Position numbers and translations under genes: made by a program
NCBI GenBank assembly: GCA_023230905.1
Contig: JALNWL010000020.1
Location: forward strand, 1 to 20,363
Source: Syntrophales bacterium
Lineage (GTDB): Bacteria > Desulfobacterota > Syntrophia > Syntrophales > UBA2251
Direction: 5' to 3'
DNA length: 20,363 nucleotides
The notes under the pieces: generated by a model
The model's database searches: none
Told to the model about the DNA's origin: nothing
Seen by the model: only the letters and a program-made list of their open reading frames with translations
Part shown: one piece after another, positions 14,339-20,363 of the stretch
How positions within the stretch are numbered: the stretch's first letter is position 1
How the letters are laid out: each line of letters opens with the position of its first letter

Positions 14339-17056
14339 ATGATCGGAATCACTTCATACGGCGCCTACATTCCCCGTCTGAGATTAGACCGGATGGCGAT
14401 TTTCCAGGCCATGGGCTGGTTCGCCCCGGCGATCATCAGCGTGGCCCAGGGCGAACGTTCCATGTGCAACCATGACGAAGACAGCCTGACGATGGCGGTG
14501 GCCGCGGCCCAGGACTGTTTGATCGGTTTGGACAAGAAAAAGATCGATGCGGGCTACCTGTGCTCCACCACCCTGCCCTTCGCCGATCGTCTGAACGCCG
14601 GTATCCTGGCCACGGCCCTGAACCTGCGCAGCGACATCAACACGGCGGATTTCACGGCTTCCCAGCGCGCGGGCACCACCGGCCTGCTGACCGCCCTGGA
14701 TGTGGTCAAATCGGGGAGCAGGAAGAACATCCTCGTGACGGCGTCGGACCAGCGCATGACGCGTCCGGCCAACTTCTACGAGATGTGGTTCGGCGACGGC
14801 GCGGCCGCCCTGGCCGTCGGCGACAAGGACGTGGTGGCGGAATTCCTCGGATCCTACAGTCTCACCTACGACTTCGCAGACCATTTCCGTGGGTCCTGGT
14901 GTAAGTTCGACTACACGTGGGAAGAGCGGTGGCTCCGGGAAGAGGGTTACTCCAAGTTCATCCCCGAGGCCGTCAATGGTCTGTTCAAGAAGCTCAAGAT
15001 CACCATGGACGACGTCCAGAAATTCGTCTTCCCCTGCATCTTCAAGGCCGAGCACCGCAGCATCGCAAAGAAGCTGGGCGCCACGGGCGACAAGCTCGTC
15101 GACACGATGCACGAGGTTTGCGGTGAGACCGGCGTGGCCCATCCCCTCCTGATGCTGGTCTCCGCCCTCGAGACGGCCAAGCCCGGCGACGGGATCCTCT
15201 TGGCCGGCTTCGGCCAGGGCTGCGACGCCCTCTACTTCAAGGTCACGGAAAACATCGCGAAGCTCGCCGAACGTCTGGGCGTCAAGGGCACGCTCGCAAA
15301 GAAGAAGAGCACGGACAACTACATGAAGTTCCTGAAGTTCCGTGAACTGATCGATCCCGAGATGGGCATCCGGAACGAGGGCCCGATCCAGACGGCCATG
15401 ACGGCCCTGTGGCGAAATCGAAAACTGGTCCTCGGTTTGGTCGGTGGGAAGTGTACCGTCTGCGGGACGGCCCAGCTTCCGGCGGCGGATATCTGCGTGA
15501 ACCCATCGTGCGGTCATGTGGGTCCGATGGACGATTACGAGTTTGCCGGCATTCCCGCGAAGGTCATGACCTTTACGGGCGACCTGCTGGCCGTTTCCGT
15601 CGATCCTCCGGCCATTTACGGAACGGTGGATTTTGCGGGCGGCGGTCGAATGCTGGCCGACTTTACGGATTGCGAACGCGATGAAATCAAGGTCGGCATG
15701 CCGGTCACCATGTCCTTCCGGAAACGGGTGAAGGACGTGAATCGCGGCTTTACCCAGTATTTCTGGAAGGCCGTTCCCCAGACCGACTGGATTCCCGAGA
15801 TCCGCTTCGACGGCCGCGTAGCGATCGTGACGGGTGCGGGCGCGGGCCTGGGCCGGGCGTACGCCCTGGAGTTGGGCAAGCGCGGGGCGAAGGTCGTCGT
15901 CAACGATTTCGGCGGCGCCCGGGACGGCTCCGGGGCCGGCGCGGCCGGTCCAGCGGACAAGGTCGTCGATGAGATCAAGGCTTTGGGCGGCGAGGCCGTA
16001 GCGAACTATGACAACGTCGCGACGCCCGAGGGCGGCGCGGGCATCGTGAAGACCGCCGTGGACGCCTTCGGCAAGGTGGACATCCTCATCAACAACGCGG
16101 GCATCCTCCGCGACAAGGGTCTTCTGAAGATGGAACTGGAGAACTGGGCCGCGGTCCTGGCCGTGCATCTGAACGGCGCGTACAACGTGACGCGTCCCGC
16201 CTTCCAGGTGATGCGGGACCAGGGATTCGGTCGGATCGTCATGACGACCTCGGCGGCGGGCCTGTACGGCAACTTCGGGCAGACGAATTACAGCTCGGCG
16301 AAGCTGGGGCTCGTGGGCTTCATGAACACGCTCAGACTCGAGGGCGCGAAATACAACATCAAGGTGAACACCATCGCCCCGGTGGCCGCCTCCCGGCTCA
16401 CGGAAGACGTCATGCCGCCGGAGATGTTCGCGAAGCTGAGTCCCGAGTACATCGCCGGGATCGTCCTGTACCTCTGCTCCGAGGAGTGCCAGGACACGGG
16501 TGCGATCTTCAACGCCGCCGCGGGTTACTTCAGCCGGGCCGCGATGATGACGGGTCCCGGGATCCACCTGGGCGCGGACAAGGTGCCGACCCCGGAAGAC
16601 ATCCGCGACAATTGGGAAAAGATCAACAGCATGGCCGGCGCCAAGCACTACACCGAGTTGAACGCCGCGATCATGGACTTCCTGATGCCCCCGGCGGCGG
16701 CCGGCGCGGAAGCGCCGAAGGGCGGTGGCGGGGATCTCGATGTGAAGGGGATTTTCGAAAAAATGCCCTCCGCCTTCAACGCGGCGGCGGCGGCCGGGAA
16801 GGATGTGACCTTCCAATTCAACATCTCCGGTCCGACCGGGGGGGATTGGGCGGTTGTGATCAAGGACGGCGCCTGCCAAGTGACCGCGGGGACCGTGGAT
16901 AAACCGACGACGACCATCGGCATGGCCGATACGGACTTCATCGACCTGATCGCCGGTCGCCTCGACGGCATGAAGGCCTTCAGCGCCGGCAAATTGAAGG
17001 TCGGTGGCGACATGATGAAATCCCAGCTCATCGGCAAGCTGTTCAAATTCAATTAA
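14339..17056 (+). CDS. Four-domain fusion: HMG-CoA-synthase-like, DUF35 Zn-ribbon/OB, SDR dehydrogenase, SCP2
   Basis: A 905-residue protein. (1) Residues 1-330: HMG-CoA-synthase/KAS III-like thiolase fold of the archaeal type, but at the expected catalytic positions I see Q109 for Cys (ASQRAGT), T77 for Glu and P232 for His. (2) About 350-480: DUF35, with zinc-ribbon Cys C372-x2-C375-x10-C386-x4-C391 and an OB-fold. (3) About 488-780: MFE-2-type SDR with TGAGAGLG, S638, Y651 and K655 intact. (4) 799-905: SCP2. Archaeal thiolase, HMGCS and DUF35 proteins form one complex in which DUF35 bridges the enzymes and shares a CoA site; here the next gene is a thiolase, so a similar complex with built-in dehydrogenase and acyl carrier is proposed. 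The first domain may be a scaffold or a changed enzyme. The reading frame is unbroken across all joints. Ribosome site GAGGAGGT (14325-14332). Confidence 0.92.
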   Translation: MIGITSYGAYIPRLRLDRMAIFQAMGWFAPAIISVAQGERSMCNHDEDSLTMAVAAAQDCLIGLDKKKIDAGYLCSTTLPFADRLNAGILATALNLRSDINTADFTASQRAGTTGLLTALDVVKSGSRKNILVTASDQRMTRPANFYEMWFGDGAAALAVGDKDVVAEFLGSYSLTYDFADHFRGSWCKFDYTWEERWLREEGYSKFIPEAVNGLFKKLKITMDDVQKFVFPCIFKAEHRSIAKKLGATGDKLVDTMHEVCGETGVAHPLLMLVSALETAKPGDGILLAGFGQGCDALYFKVTENIAKLAERLGVKGTLAKKKSTDNYMKFLKFRELIDPEMGIRNEGPIQTAMTALWRNRKLVLGLVGGKCTVCGTAQLPAADICVNPSCGHVGPMDDYEFAGIPAKVMTFTGDLLAVSVDPPAIYGTVDFAGGGRMLADFTDCERDEIKVGMPVTMSFRKRVKDVNRGFTQYFWKAVPQTDWIPEIRFDGRVAIVTGAGAGLGRAYALELGKRGAKVVVNDFGGARDGSGAGAAGPADKVVDEIKALGGEAVANYDNVATPEGGAGIVKTAVDAFGKVDILINNAGILRDKGLLKMELENWAAVLAVHLNGAYNVTRPAFQVMRDQGFGRIVMTTSAAGLYGNFGQTNYSSAKLGLVGFMNTLRLEGAKYNIKVNTIAPVAASRLTEDVMPPEMFAKLSPEYIAGIVLYLCSEECQDTGAIFNAAAGYFSRAAMMTGPGIHLGADKVPTPEDIRDNWEKINSMAGAKHYTELNAAIMDFLMPPAAAGAEAPKGGGGDLDVKGIFEKMPSAFNAAAAAGKDVTFQFNISGPTGGDWAVVIKDGACQVTAGTVDKPTTTIGMADTDFIDLIAGRLDGMKAFSAGKLKVGGDMMKSQLIGKLFKFN
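15800..17050 (+). repeat. Tandem duplication, copy 2 (SDR-SCP2 module inside the fusion)
   Basis: This is the partner of 13013-14260, encoding residues 488-904 of the fusion protein. The copy starts at the codon for IRFDGR, exactly where similarity to the preceding gene begins after its first six residues. It is one codon longer overall. The joint with DUF35 has almost no linker (DWIPE). Confidence 0.9.
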
Positions 17057-17057
17057 T

Positions 17058-17064
17058 GGGGAGG
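17058..17064 (+). promoter_or_regulatory. Ribosome binding site that decides the thiolase start
   Basis: GGGGAGG (17058-17064) is only 1 base from ATG 17066 but 7 bases from the in-frame ATG 17072, so 17072 is the better start. It lies 1 base after the stop of the fusion gene, which implies coupled translation. Confidence 0.65.
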
Positions 17065-17071
17065 TATGACC

Positions 17072-18286
17072 ATGGCTTCTGGAATCAGAGATAAAGTCGC
17101 AATCATCGGTATGGGTTGCAGCAAGTTTGGCGAGCGATGGGACGTCGGAGCCGAGGGGCTCATCGTCGAGGCCTTTCAGGAAGCGATCGCCGACGCGGGC
17201 ATCGAGAAAAAGGACATTCAGGCCGCCTGGTTCGGCGTGTGTTTTGAAGAGATCAACGTGGGCAAGGGGGCGGTGACCCTCGGGGTGACCCTTCGTCTTC
17301 CCCATCTTCCCGTCTCCCGGGTAGAGAATTTCTGCGCCACGGGCACGGAGGCCTTCCGGGCGGCGTGCTACGCCGTCGCCTCGGGCGCCTATGACATCTG
17401 CCTGGCCCAAGGCGTGGAGAAACTGAAGGACACGGGGTATGGCGGACTCCCCAATTGGGGAGCTTCGGCGGGAACGTTAACCTGGCAGGTGTTTGCCAAT
17501 GCGACCGCTCCGGGGCTTTTTGCCACGCTGGCCTCGGGTTATGGCGCCAAATACAAGGTCAAGAACGACGACATCAAAAAGGCCATCGCCCATGTTTCGT
17601 GGAAAAGCCATCAGAACGGGGCGCTGAACCCGAAGGCCCATTTAAGAAAAGCGGTGTCGATGGATGCGATCCTGGCGGCGCCGATCATTGCCTGGCCGCT
17701 CGGTCTGTTCGACTGCTGCGGTGTTTCCGACGGGTCCGCATGCGCCATTGTCACGACCCCGGAGATCGCCAAGAAACTGGGCAAGAAGGAAAAAGACATC
17801 ATCACCATAAAGGCTTCCCAGCTTTCCGTCAGCAACGGGTATGAAGGCGCGTTCAACGAGTGGCAAGGCGATCACTTCGTCACGGCGGATAAGTGCAGCA
17901 CGGCTTGCTACAAAGAAGCCGGCATCACGAATCCGAAGGAAGAGATCAGCATGATCGAGGTTCATGACTGCTTCTCGATCACGGAGCTCGTCACGTACGA
18001 AGACCTCCACCTCTCTGATCGGGGCCAGGCCTGGAAGGACGTTTTGGACGGGATGTATGACCGGGACGGCAAGATACCGTCCCAGATTGACGGCGGATTG
18101 AAGTGCTTCGGCCACCCGATCGGGGCCTCGGGCTTGCGGATGCTTTACGAGATGTATTTGCAGCTTCAGGGGAAGGCCGGAGATCGTCAGTTGAAGGATC
18201 CCAAGCTTGGCCTGACGCACAACCTGGGCGGGTTCCCCCACCATAATGTGTGCGCCATTACCATCATCGGTAAGTACAAGAAATAA
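17072..18286 (+). CDS. Thiolase family protein (SCPx/BbsB-like 3-oxoacyl-CoA thiolase)
   Basis: A 404-residue cytoplasmic thiolase. Nucleophile C88 in ENFCATGTEAF; EVHDCFSITEL with H298 (295-306); and GHPIGASG with H348 (347-354). The C-terminal NLGGFPHHNVCAITIIG replaces the CxGGG-type end of degradative thiolases, which places it with SCPx/Ltp-type and BbsB-type thiolases that work with a DUF35 partner. Probable reaction: CoA-dependent cleavage of a 3-oxoacyl-CoA; Ltp-type relatives do retro-aldol cleavage of steroid side chains, so that is an alternative. The DUF35 domain in the preceding gene is the expected partner, and the two genes are 15 bases apart. All key thiolase residues are present, in contrast to the thiolase-like domain of the fusion. 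Confidence 0.92.
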   Translation: MASGIRDKVAIIGMGCSKFGERWDVGAEGLIVEAFQEAIADAGIEKKDIQAAWFGVCFEEINVGKGAVTLGVTLRLPHLPVSRVENFCATGTEAFRAACYAVASGAYDICLAQGVEKLKDTGYGGLPNWGASAGTLTWQVFANATAPGLFATLASGYGAKYKVKNDDIKKAIAHVSWKSHQNGALNPKAHLRKAVSMDAILAAPIIAWPLGLFDCCGVSDGSACAIVTTPEIAKKLGKKEKDIITIKASQLSVSNGYEGAFNEWQGDHFVTADKCSTACYKEAGITNPKEEISMIEVHDCFSITELVTYEDLHLSDRGQAWKDVLDGMYDRDGKIPSQIDGGLKCFGHPIGASGLRMLYEMYLQLQGKAGDRQLKDPKLGLTHNLGGFPHHNVCAITIIGKYKK

Positions 18287-18307
18287 ATTTCCAACGCGGT
18301 CAACCTG

Positions 18308-18341
18308 GCCGGGGCGTAGGGAAACTCCCTTCCGCCCCGGC
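18308..18341 (+). terminator. GC-rich two-part hairpin between thiolase and acyl-CoA dehydrogenase genes
   Basis: GCCGGGGCG (18308-18316) pairs with CGCCCCGGC (18333-18341), and inside it AGGGA (18318-18322) pairs with TCCCT (18326-18330) around an AAC loop, giving about 14 base pairs with a small internal bulge. No T-run follows. It may be a partial terminator or a 3'-end stabiliser that sets different levels of the genes on each side. The rest of the 144-base gap holds nothing recognised. Confidence 0.4.
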
Positions 18342-18430
18342 GGGCGCCGCGGGGGGACGGGCGTTTCCCTGCCGGTGCCGTTTCCGGCCGTCAATTTGTG
18401 TTTATCCGCATGCCGTGAAGGAGACACACC

Positions 18431-19573
18431 ATGGATATTATCAAATATACCGACGAACACAAGATGTTCCGCGATACCGTGCGGAAGTTCGTGGAAAAGG
18501 AATTGGTGCCCCACATCGAGGAATGGGAAGAGGCGGGGATCGTCCCCAAGAGCGTCTGGAAAAAGATGGGCGATCAGGGGTTTCTGGGAACCTGCGTTCC
18601 CGAAGAATATGGCGGGCCAGGTGCGGATTTCCTCTATTCGGTGATCATTCTCGAAGAGATGTCCCGTGCGAATTTCTCGGGACTTACCGCGTCGCTCCAC
18701 AGTGACATCATCGTTCCCTACATCATTTCCTTCGGTTCCGAGGAGCACAAGCAGAAATATCTCCCCGGCTGCGTCACCGGCGACATCATTACGGCGGTCG
18801 CCATGACGGAGCCCAACGCGGGCAGCGATCTCGCGGCGATGAAGACGACGGCCGTCGAGGACGGCGATTCGGTCATCCTGAACGGCCAGAAGACCTTCAT
18901 CAGTAATGGGATCAATTGCGATCTCTGTGTTGTGGCGGCGAGGGATCCGTCCGTGGACAACCCCCATAAGGCCGTGGATCTTTATCTGGTCGAGGCCGGA
19001 ACGCCGGGATTTGAAAAAGGCAAGCAAATCAAGAAGATCGGCTGGCACAGCCAGGACACTTCGGAACTGTACTTCACGGACTGCCGGATTCCCAAGAGCA
19101 ACCGGTTGGGCGAGAAGGGAACGGGATTCATCAAACTGATGCAGAAACTCCAGCAGGAACGCCTCGTCTGTGCCATCGGTGCACAGACTGCCGCGGAATT
19201 CATGCTGGAGGTCACAATCAAATACTGTCAGGAGCGGACGGTATTCGGCAAACCCATCTCCAAATTTCAGCATTCGCAGTTCGAAATCGTGGAAATGGCG
19301 ACGGAGATCAAACTTGGCCGGACCTTCATCGACAAACTGATCATGGATCACATGGAGGGTCAGCACATTGTCGTTGAGACGTCCATGGCCAAGTACTGGA
19401 TTACGGACATGGCCTACCGGGTGGCCGACCGCTGCCTGCAGCTCCACGGCGGTTACGGTTACTGCGACGAGTACCCGATCTCGCGCGCCTGGCGGGACAT
19501 CCGGGTGACCCGGATCTTTGCCGGGACGAATGAGATCATGAAGGTCATCGTGGCCCGATTCATGGGGCTTTAG
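18431..19573 (+). CDS. Acyl-CoA dehydrogenase, LCAD/isovaleryl type
   Basis: A 380-residue flavoenzyme of standard length with all three ACAD domains. It introduces an alpha,beta double bond into an acyl-CoA and passes electrons to ETF. Seen: the FAD/substrate loop AMTEPNAGSDL (124-134); ISNG (157-160); QERTVFGKPISKFQ (267-280); LQLHGGYGYCDEYPISR (336-352); and the C-terminal RIFAGTNEIMK (361-371). In medium-chain enzymes the catalytic base is the Glu of YEGT; here that position is Ala364, and the base is instead probably E243 in LQQERL (240-245), the arrangement of long-chain and isovaleryl-CoA dehydrogenases. Start: ATG 18431 with AAGGAG (18418-18423). Its context with racemase, SDR-SCP2 and thiolase fits the first oxidation of a branched or bulky acyl-CoA. 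Confidence 0.94.
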   Translation: MDIIKYTDEHKMFRDTVRKFVEKELVPHIEEWEEAGIVPKSVWKKMGDQGFLGTCVPEEYGGPGADFLYSVIILEEMSRANFSGLTASLHSDIIVPYIISFGSEEHKQKYLPGCVTGDIITAVAMTEPNAGSDLAAMKTTAVEDGDSVILNGQKTFISNGINCDLCVVAARDPSVDNPHKAVDLYLVEAGTPGFEKGKQIKKIGWHSQDTSELYFTDCRIPKSNRLGEKGTGFIKLMQKLQQERLVCAIGAQTAAEFMLEVTIKYCQERTVFGKPISKFQHSQFEIVEMATEIKLGRTFIDKLIMDHMEGQHIVVETSMAKYWITDMAYRVADRCLQLHGGYGYCDEYPISRAWRDIRVTRIFAGTNEIMKVIVARFMGL

Positions 19574-19606
19574 GCACCGTTCACCGAGGGGGGGCGGTGC
19601 CCCCCC
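19574..19606 (+). terminator. G/C-run hairpin between acyl-CoA dehydrogenase and racemase genes
   Basis: GGGGGGGC (19588-19595) can pair with GCCCCCCC (19599-19606) around a GGT loop, or GCACCG (19574-19579) can pair with CGGTGC (19595-19600). The two folds exclude each other. The C-run reaches ten bases (19600-19609). No T-run follows, so full termination is doubtful. These homopolymer runs are also prone to sequencing error, but they are outside genes. Confidence 0.3.
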
Positions 19607-19640
19607 CCCTCTCACGCACCGCGTTCACGAAGGAGGAGAC

Positions 19641-20363
19641 ATGGCCGGCCCGTTGACGGGATTGAAGGTCCTGGACTTCACGACGCTCCTGCCTGGTCCT
19701 TACGCCACGATGACCCTGGCCGACCTTGGCGCGGAGGTTCTTGCGGTCATCTCGGGCAGCCGTCCGGACCTCGCGGCGATCCTGCCGCCCTACCTCCCCG
19801 GAACGACCCAGTCCGTCGCGGGGGCGTTCCTGGGACGGGGGAAGCGATCCCTCACCCTGAACCTCAAGGATCCCCGGGCGGCGGATATCGTCGACCGCCT
19901 GCTAGGCACCCACGACATCCTCGTCGAACAGTTCCGGCCCGGTGTCATGGCGAAGCTCGGATTCGGCTACGAGGCGCTCCGAAAGAAGCACCCGTCGCTC
20001 ATCTACTGCTCGATCACGGGCTACGGGCAGACGGGGCCCTTCAAGGACCGGGCCGGTCACGACATCAACTACCTGGCCCGTTCGGGCCTCATGGGCTATC
20101 AGGGCCGGCGGGATACGGGACCGACCCTGATGTCGATGCAGATTGCGGACGTGGCGTCCGGATCGAACCATTCCATCATCGCCATTCTGGCCGCCGTCAT
20201 CCACCGGCAGCGGACGGGCGAGGGGCAGCACCTCGACGTGTCCATGACCGACGGGGCGATCGCCTTCAACGCCATGATGGGGGCGGCGTATCTGGTCACG
20301 GGAAATGCGGACGGGCGCGAAGAATTTCTCCTCAACGGCGGCTGCCTCTACGACTTTTATGAA
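19641..20363 (+). CDS. Alpha-methylacyl-CoA racemase-like / family III CoA-transferase (CaiB/BaiF), truncated by window end
   Basis: The first 241 residues are visible; the frame is open at the window end (family length about 360-400). The N-terminus LKVLDFTTLLPGPYATMTLADLGAEV is the common family III start, and RGKRSLTLNLKDP (66-78) the usual CoA-binding strand. AGHDINYLARSG (138-149) and MQIADVASG (166-174) match the catalytic His and Asp of alpha-methylacyl-CoA racemase (H140 and D170 here). From memory, plain CoA-transferases of the family keep the Asp but not the GHDINY His, so racemase is preferred. Such an enzyme would invert the 2-methyl centre of a branched acyl-CoA so that the dehydrogenase can act. 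A CoA-transferase activating a free acid is the alternative. Ribosome site AAGGAGGAG (19630-19638). Same strand and spacing as the rest of the operon. Confidence 0.88.
   Translation, partial: MAGPLTGLKVLDFTTLLPGPYATMTLADLGAEVLAVISGSRPDLAAILPPYLPGTTQSVAGAFLGRGKRSLTLNLKDPRAADIVDRLLGTHDILVEQFRPGVMAKLGFGYEALRKKHPSLIYCSITGYGQTGPFKDRAGHDINYLARSGLMGYQGRRDTGPTLMSMQIADVASGSNHSIIAILAAVIHRQRTGEGQHLDVSMTDGAIAFNAMMGAAYLVTGNADGREEFLLNGGCLYDFYE

Noticed and set aside
14339..15340. Functional HMG-CoA synthase (mevalonate pathway)
   Set aside because: The catalytic Cys, Glu and His positions appear replaced, and the neighbours are degradative, not isoprenoid, genes.
13013..17050. Assembly artefact as the cause of the duplicated SDR-SCP2 module
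   Set aside because: The copies differ at many scattered sites, mostly conservative changes, and each sits in an intact frame, so they are true paralogues.
14384..17410. A 1008-codon open frame on the - strand
   Set aside because: It lies fully antisense to the fusion gene and the start of the thiolase gene, has no recognisable domain, and is rich in Arg/His/Asp as expected from a shadow of GC-rich codons. The + strand has clear domains.
17642..19615. A 657-codon open frame on the - strand
   Set aside because: It spans the thiolase and acyl-CoA dehydrogenase genes antisense and has no domain or ribosome site worth noting.

Overview
The window looks like chromosomal DNA of an anaerobic, probably deltaproteobacterial-type (Desulfobacterota, Syntrophia/sulfate-reducer-like) bacterium that handles hydrophobic carboxylic acids. 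This rests on an oxygen-sensitive aldehyde:ferredoxin oxidoreductase with its own polyferredoxin, an acyl-CoA catabolic cluster, and strong AGGAGG ribosome sites. The organism assignment is inference. All intact genes are on the + strand; no tRNA, rRNA or CRISPR array was seen.

Layout. (1) 71-2486: a tungsten/molybdopterin aldehyde ferredoxin oxidoreductase followed directly by a four-cluster ferredoxin, GC-rich. (2) 2487-3679: a non-coding stretch holding a decayed, internally deleted IS3-family (IS2-like) element on the - strand. (3) 3680-10064: an envelope cassette, visibly less GC-rich, encoding a seven-repeat YCF48/BNR propeller, an RND/MMPL transporter, a DUF1302 outer-membrane barrel and a DUF1329 periplasmic protein. 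(4) 10302-12897: an FAD oxidoreductase and two paralogous TetR regulators, ending near a perfect 13-bp-arm hairpin. (5) 12995-20363: a GC-rich acyl-CoA operon with an SDR-SCP2 protein, a 905-residue fusion (HMG-CoA-synthase-like + DUF35 + SDR + SCP2), a thiolase, an LCAD-type acyl-CoA dehydrogenase and an alpha-methylacyl-CoA racemase/CoA-transferase family III protein cut by the window end.

How they may work together. The envelope cassette would move or sense a hydrophobic substrate across the cell envelope, the TetR pair would control it, and the acyl-CoA block would oxidise it: racemisation (19641), dehydrogenation (18431), 3-hydroxyacyl-CoA oxidation (12995 and/or the 905-residue fusion) and thiolysis (17072). 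The set of parts resembles peroxisomal branched-chain/sterol side-chain beta-oxidation (AMACR, acyl-CoA oxidation, MFE-2 with SCP2, SCPx-type thiolase). No enoyl-CoA hydratase lies in the window.

The most striking object is the 905-residue fusion. Its HMG-CoA-synthase-like domain appears to have lost the Cys/Glu/His catalytic residues (Gln at the Cys position). Its DUF35 domain and the adjacent thiolase recall the archaeal thiolase/HMGCS/DUF35 complex, and its C-terminal half is a near copy of the preceding gene.
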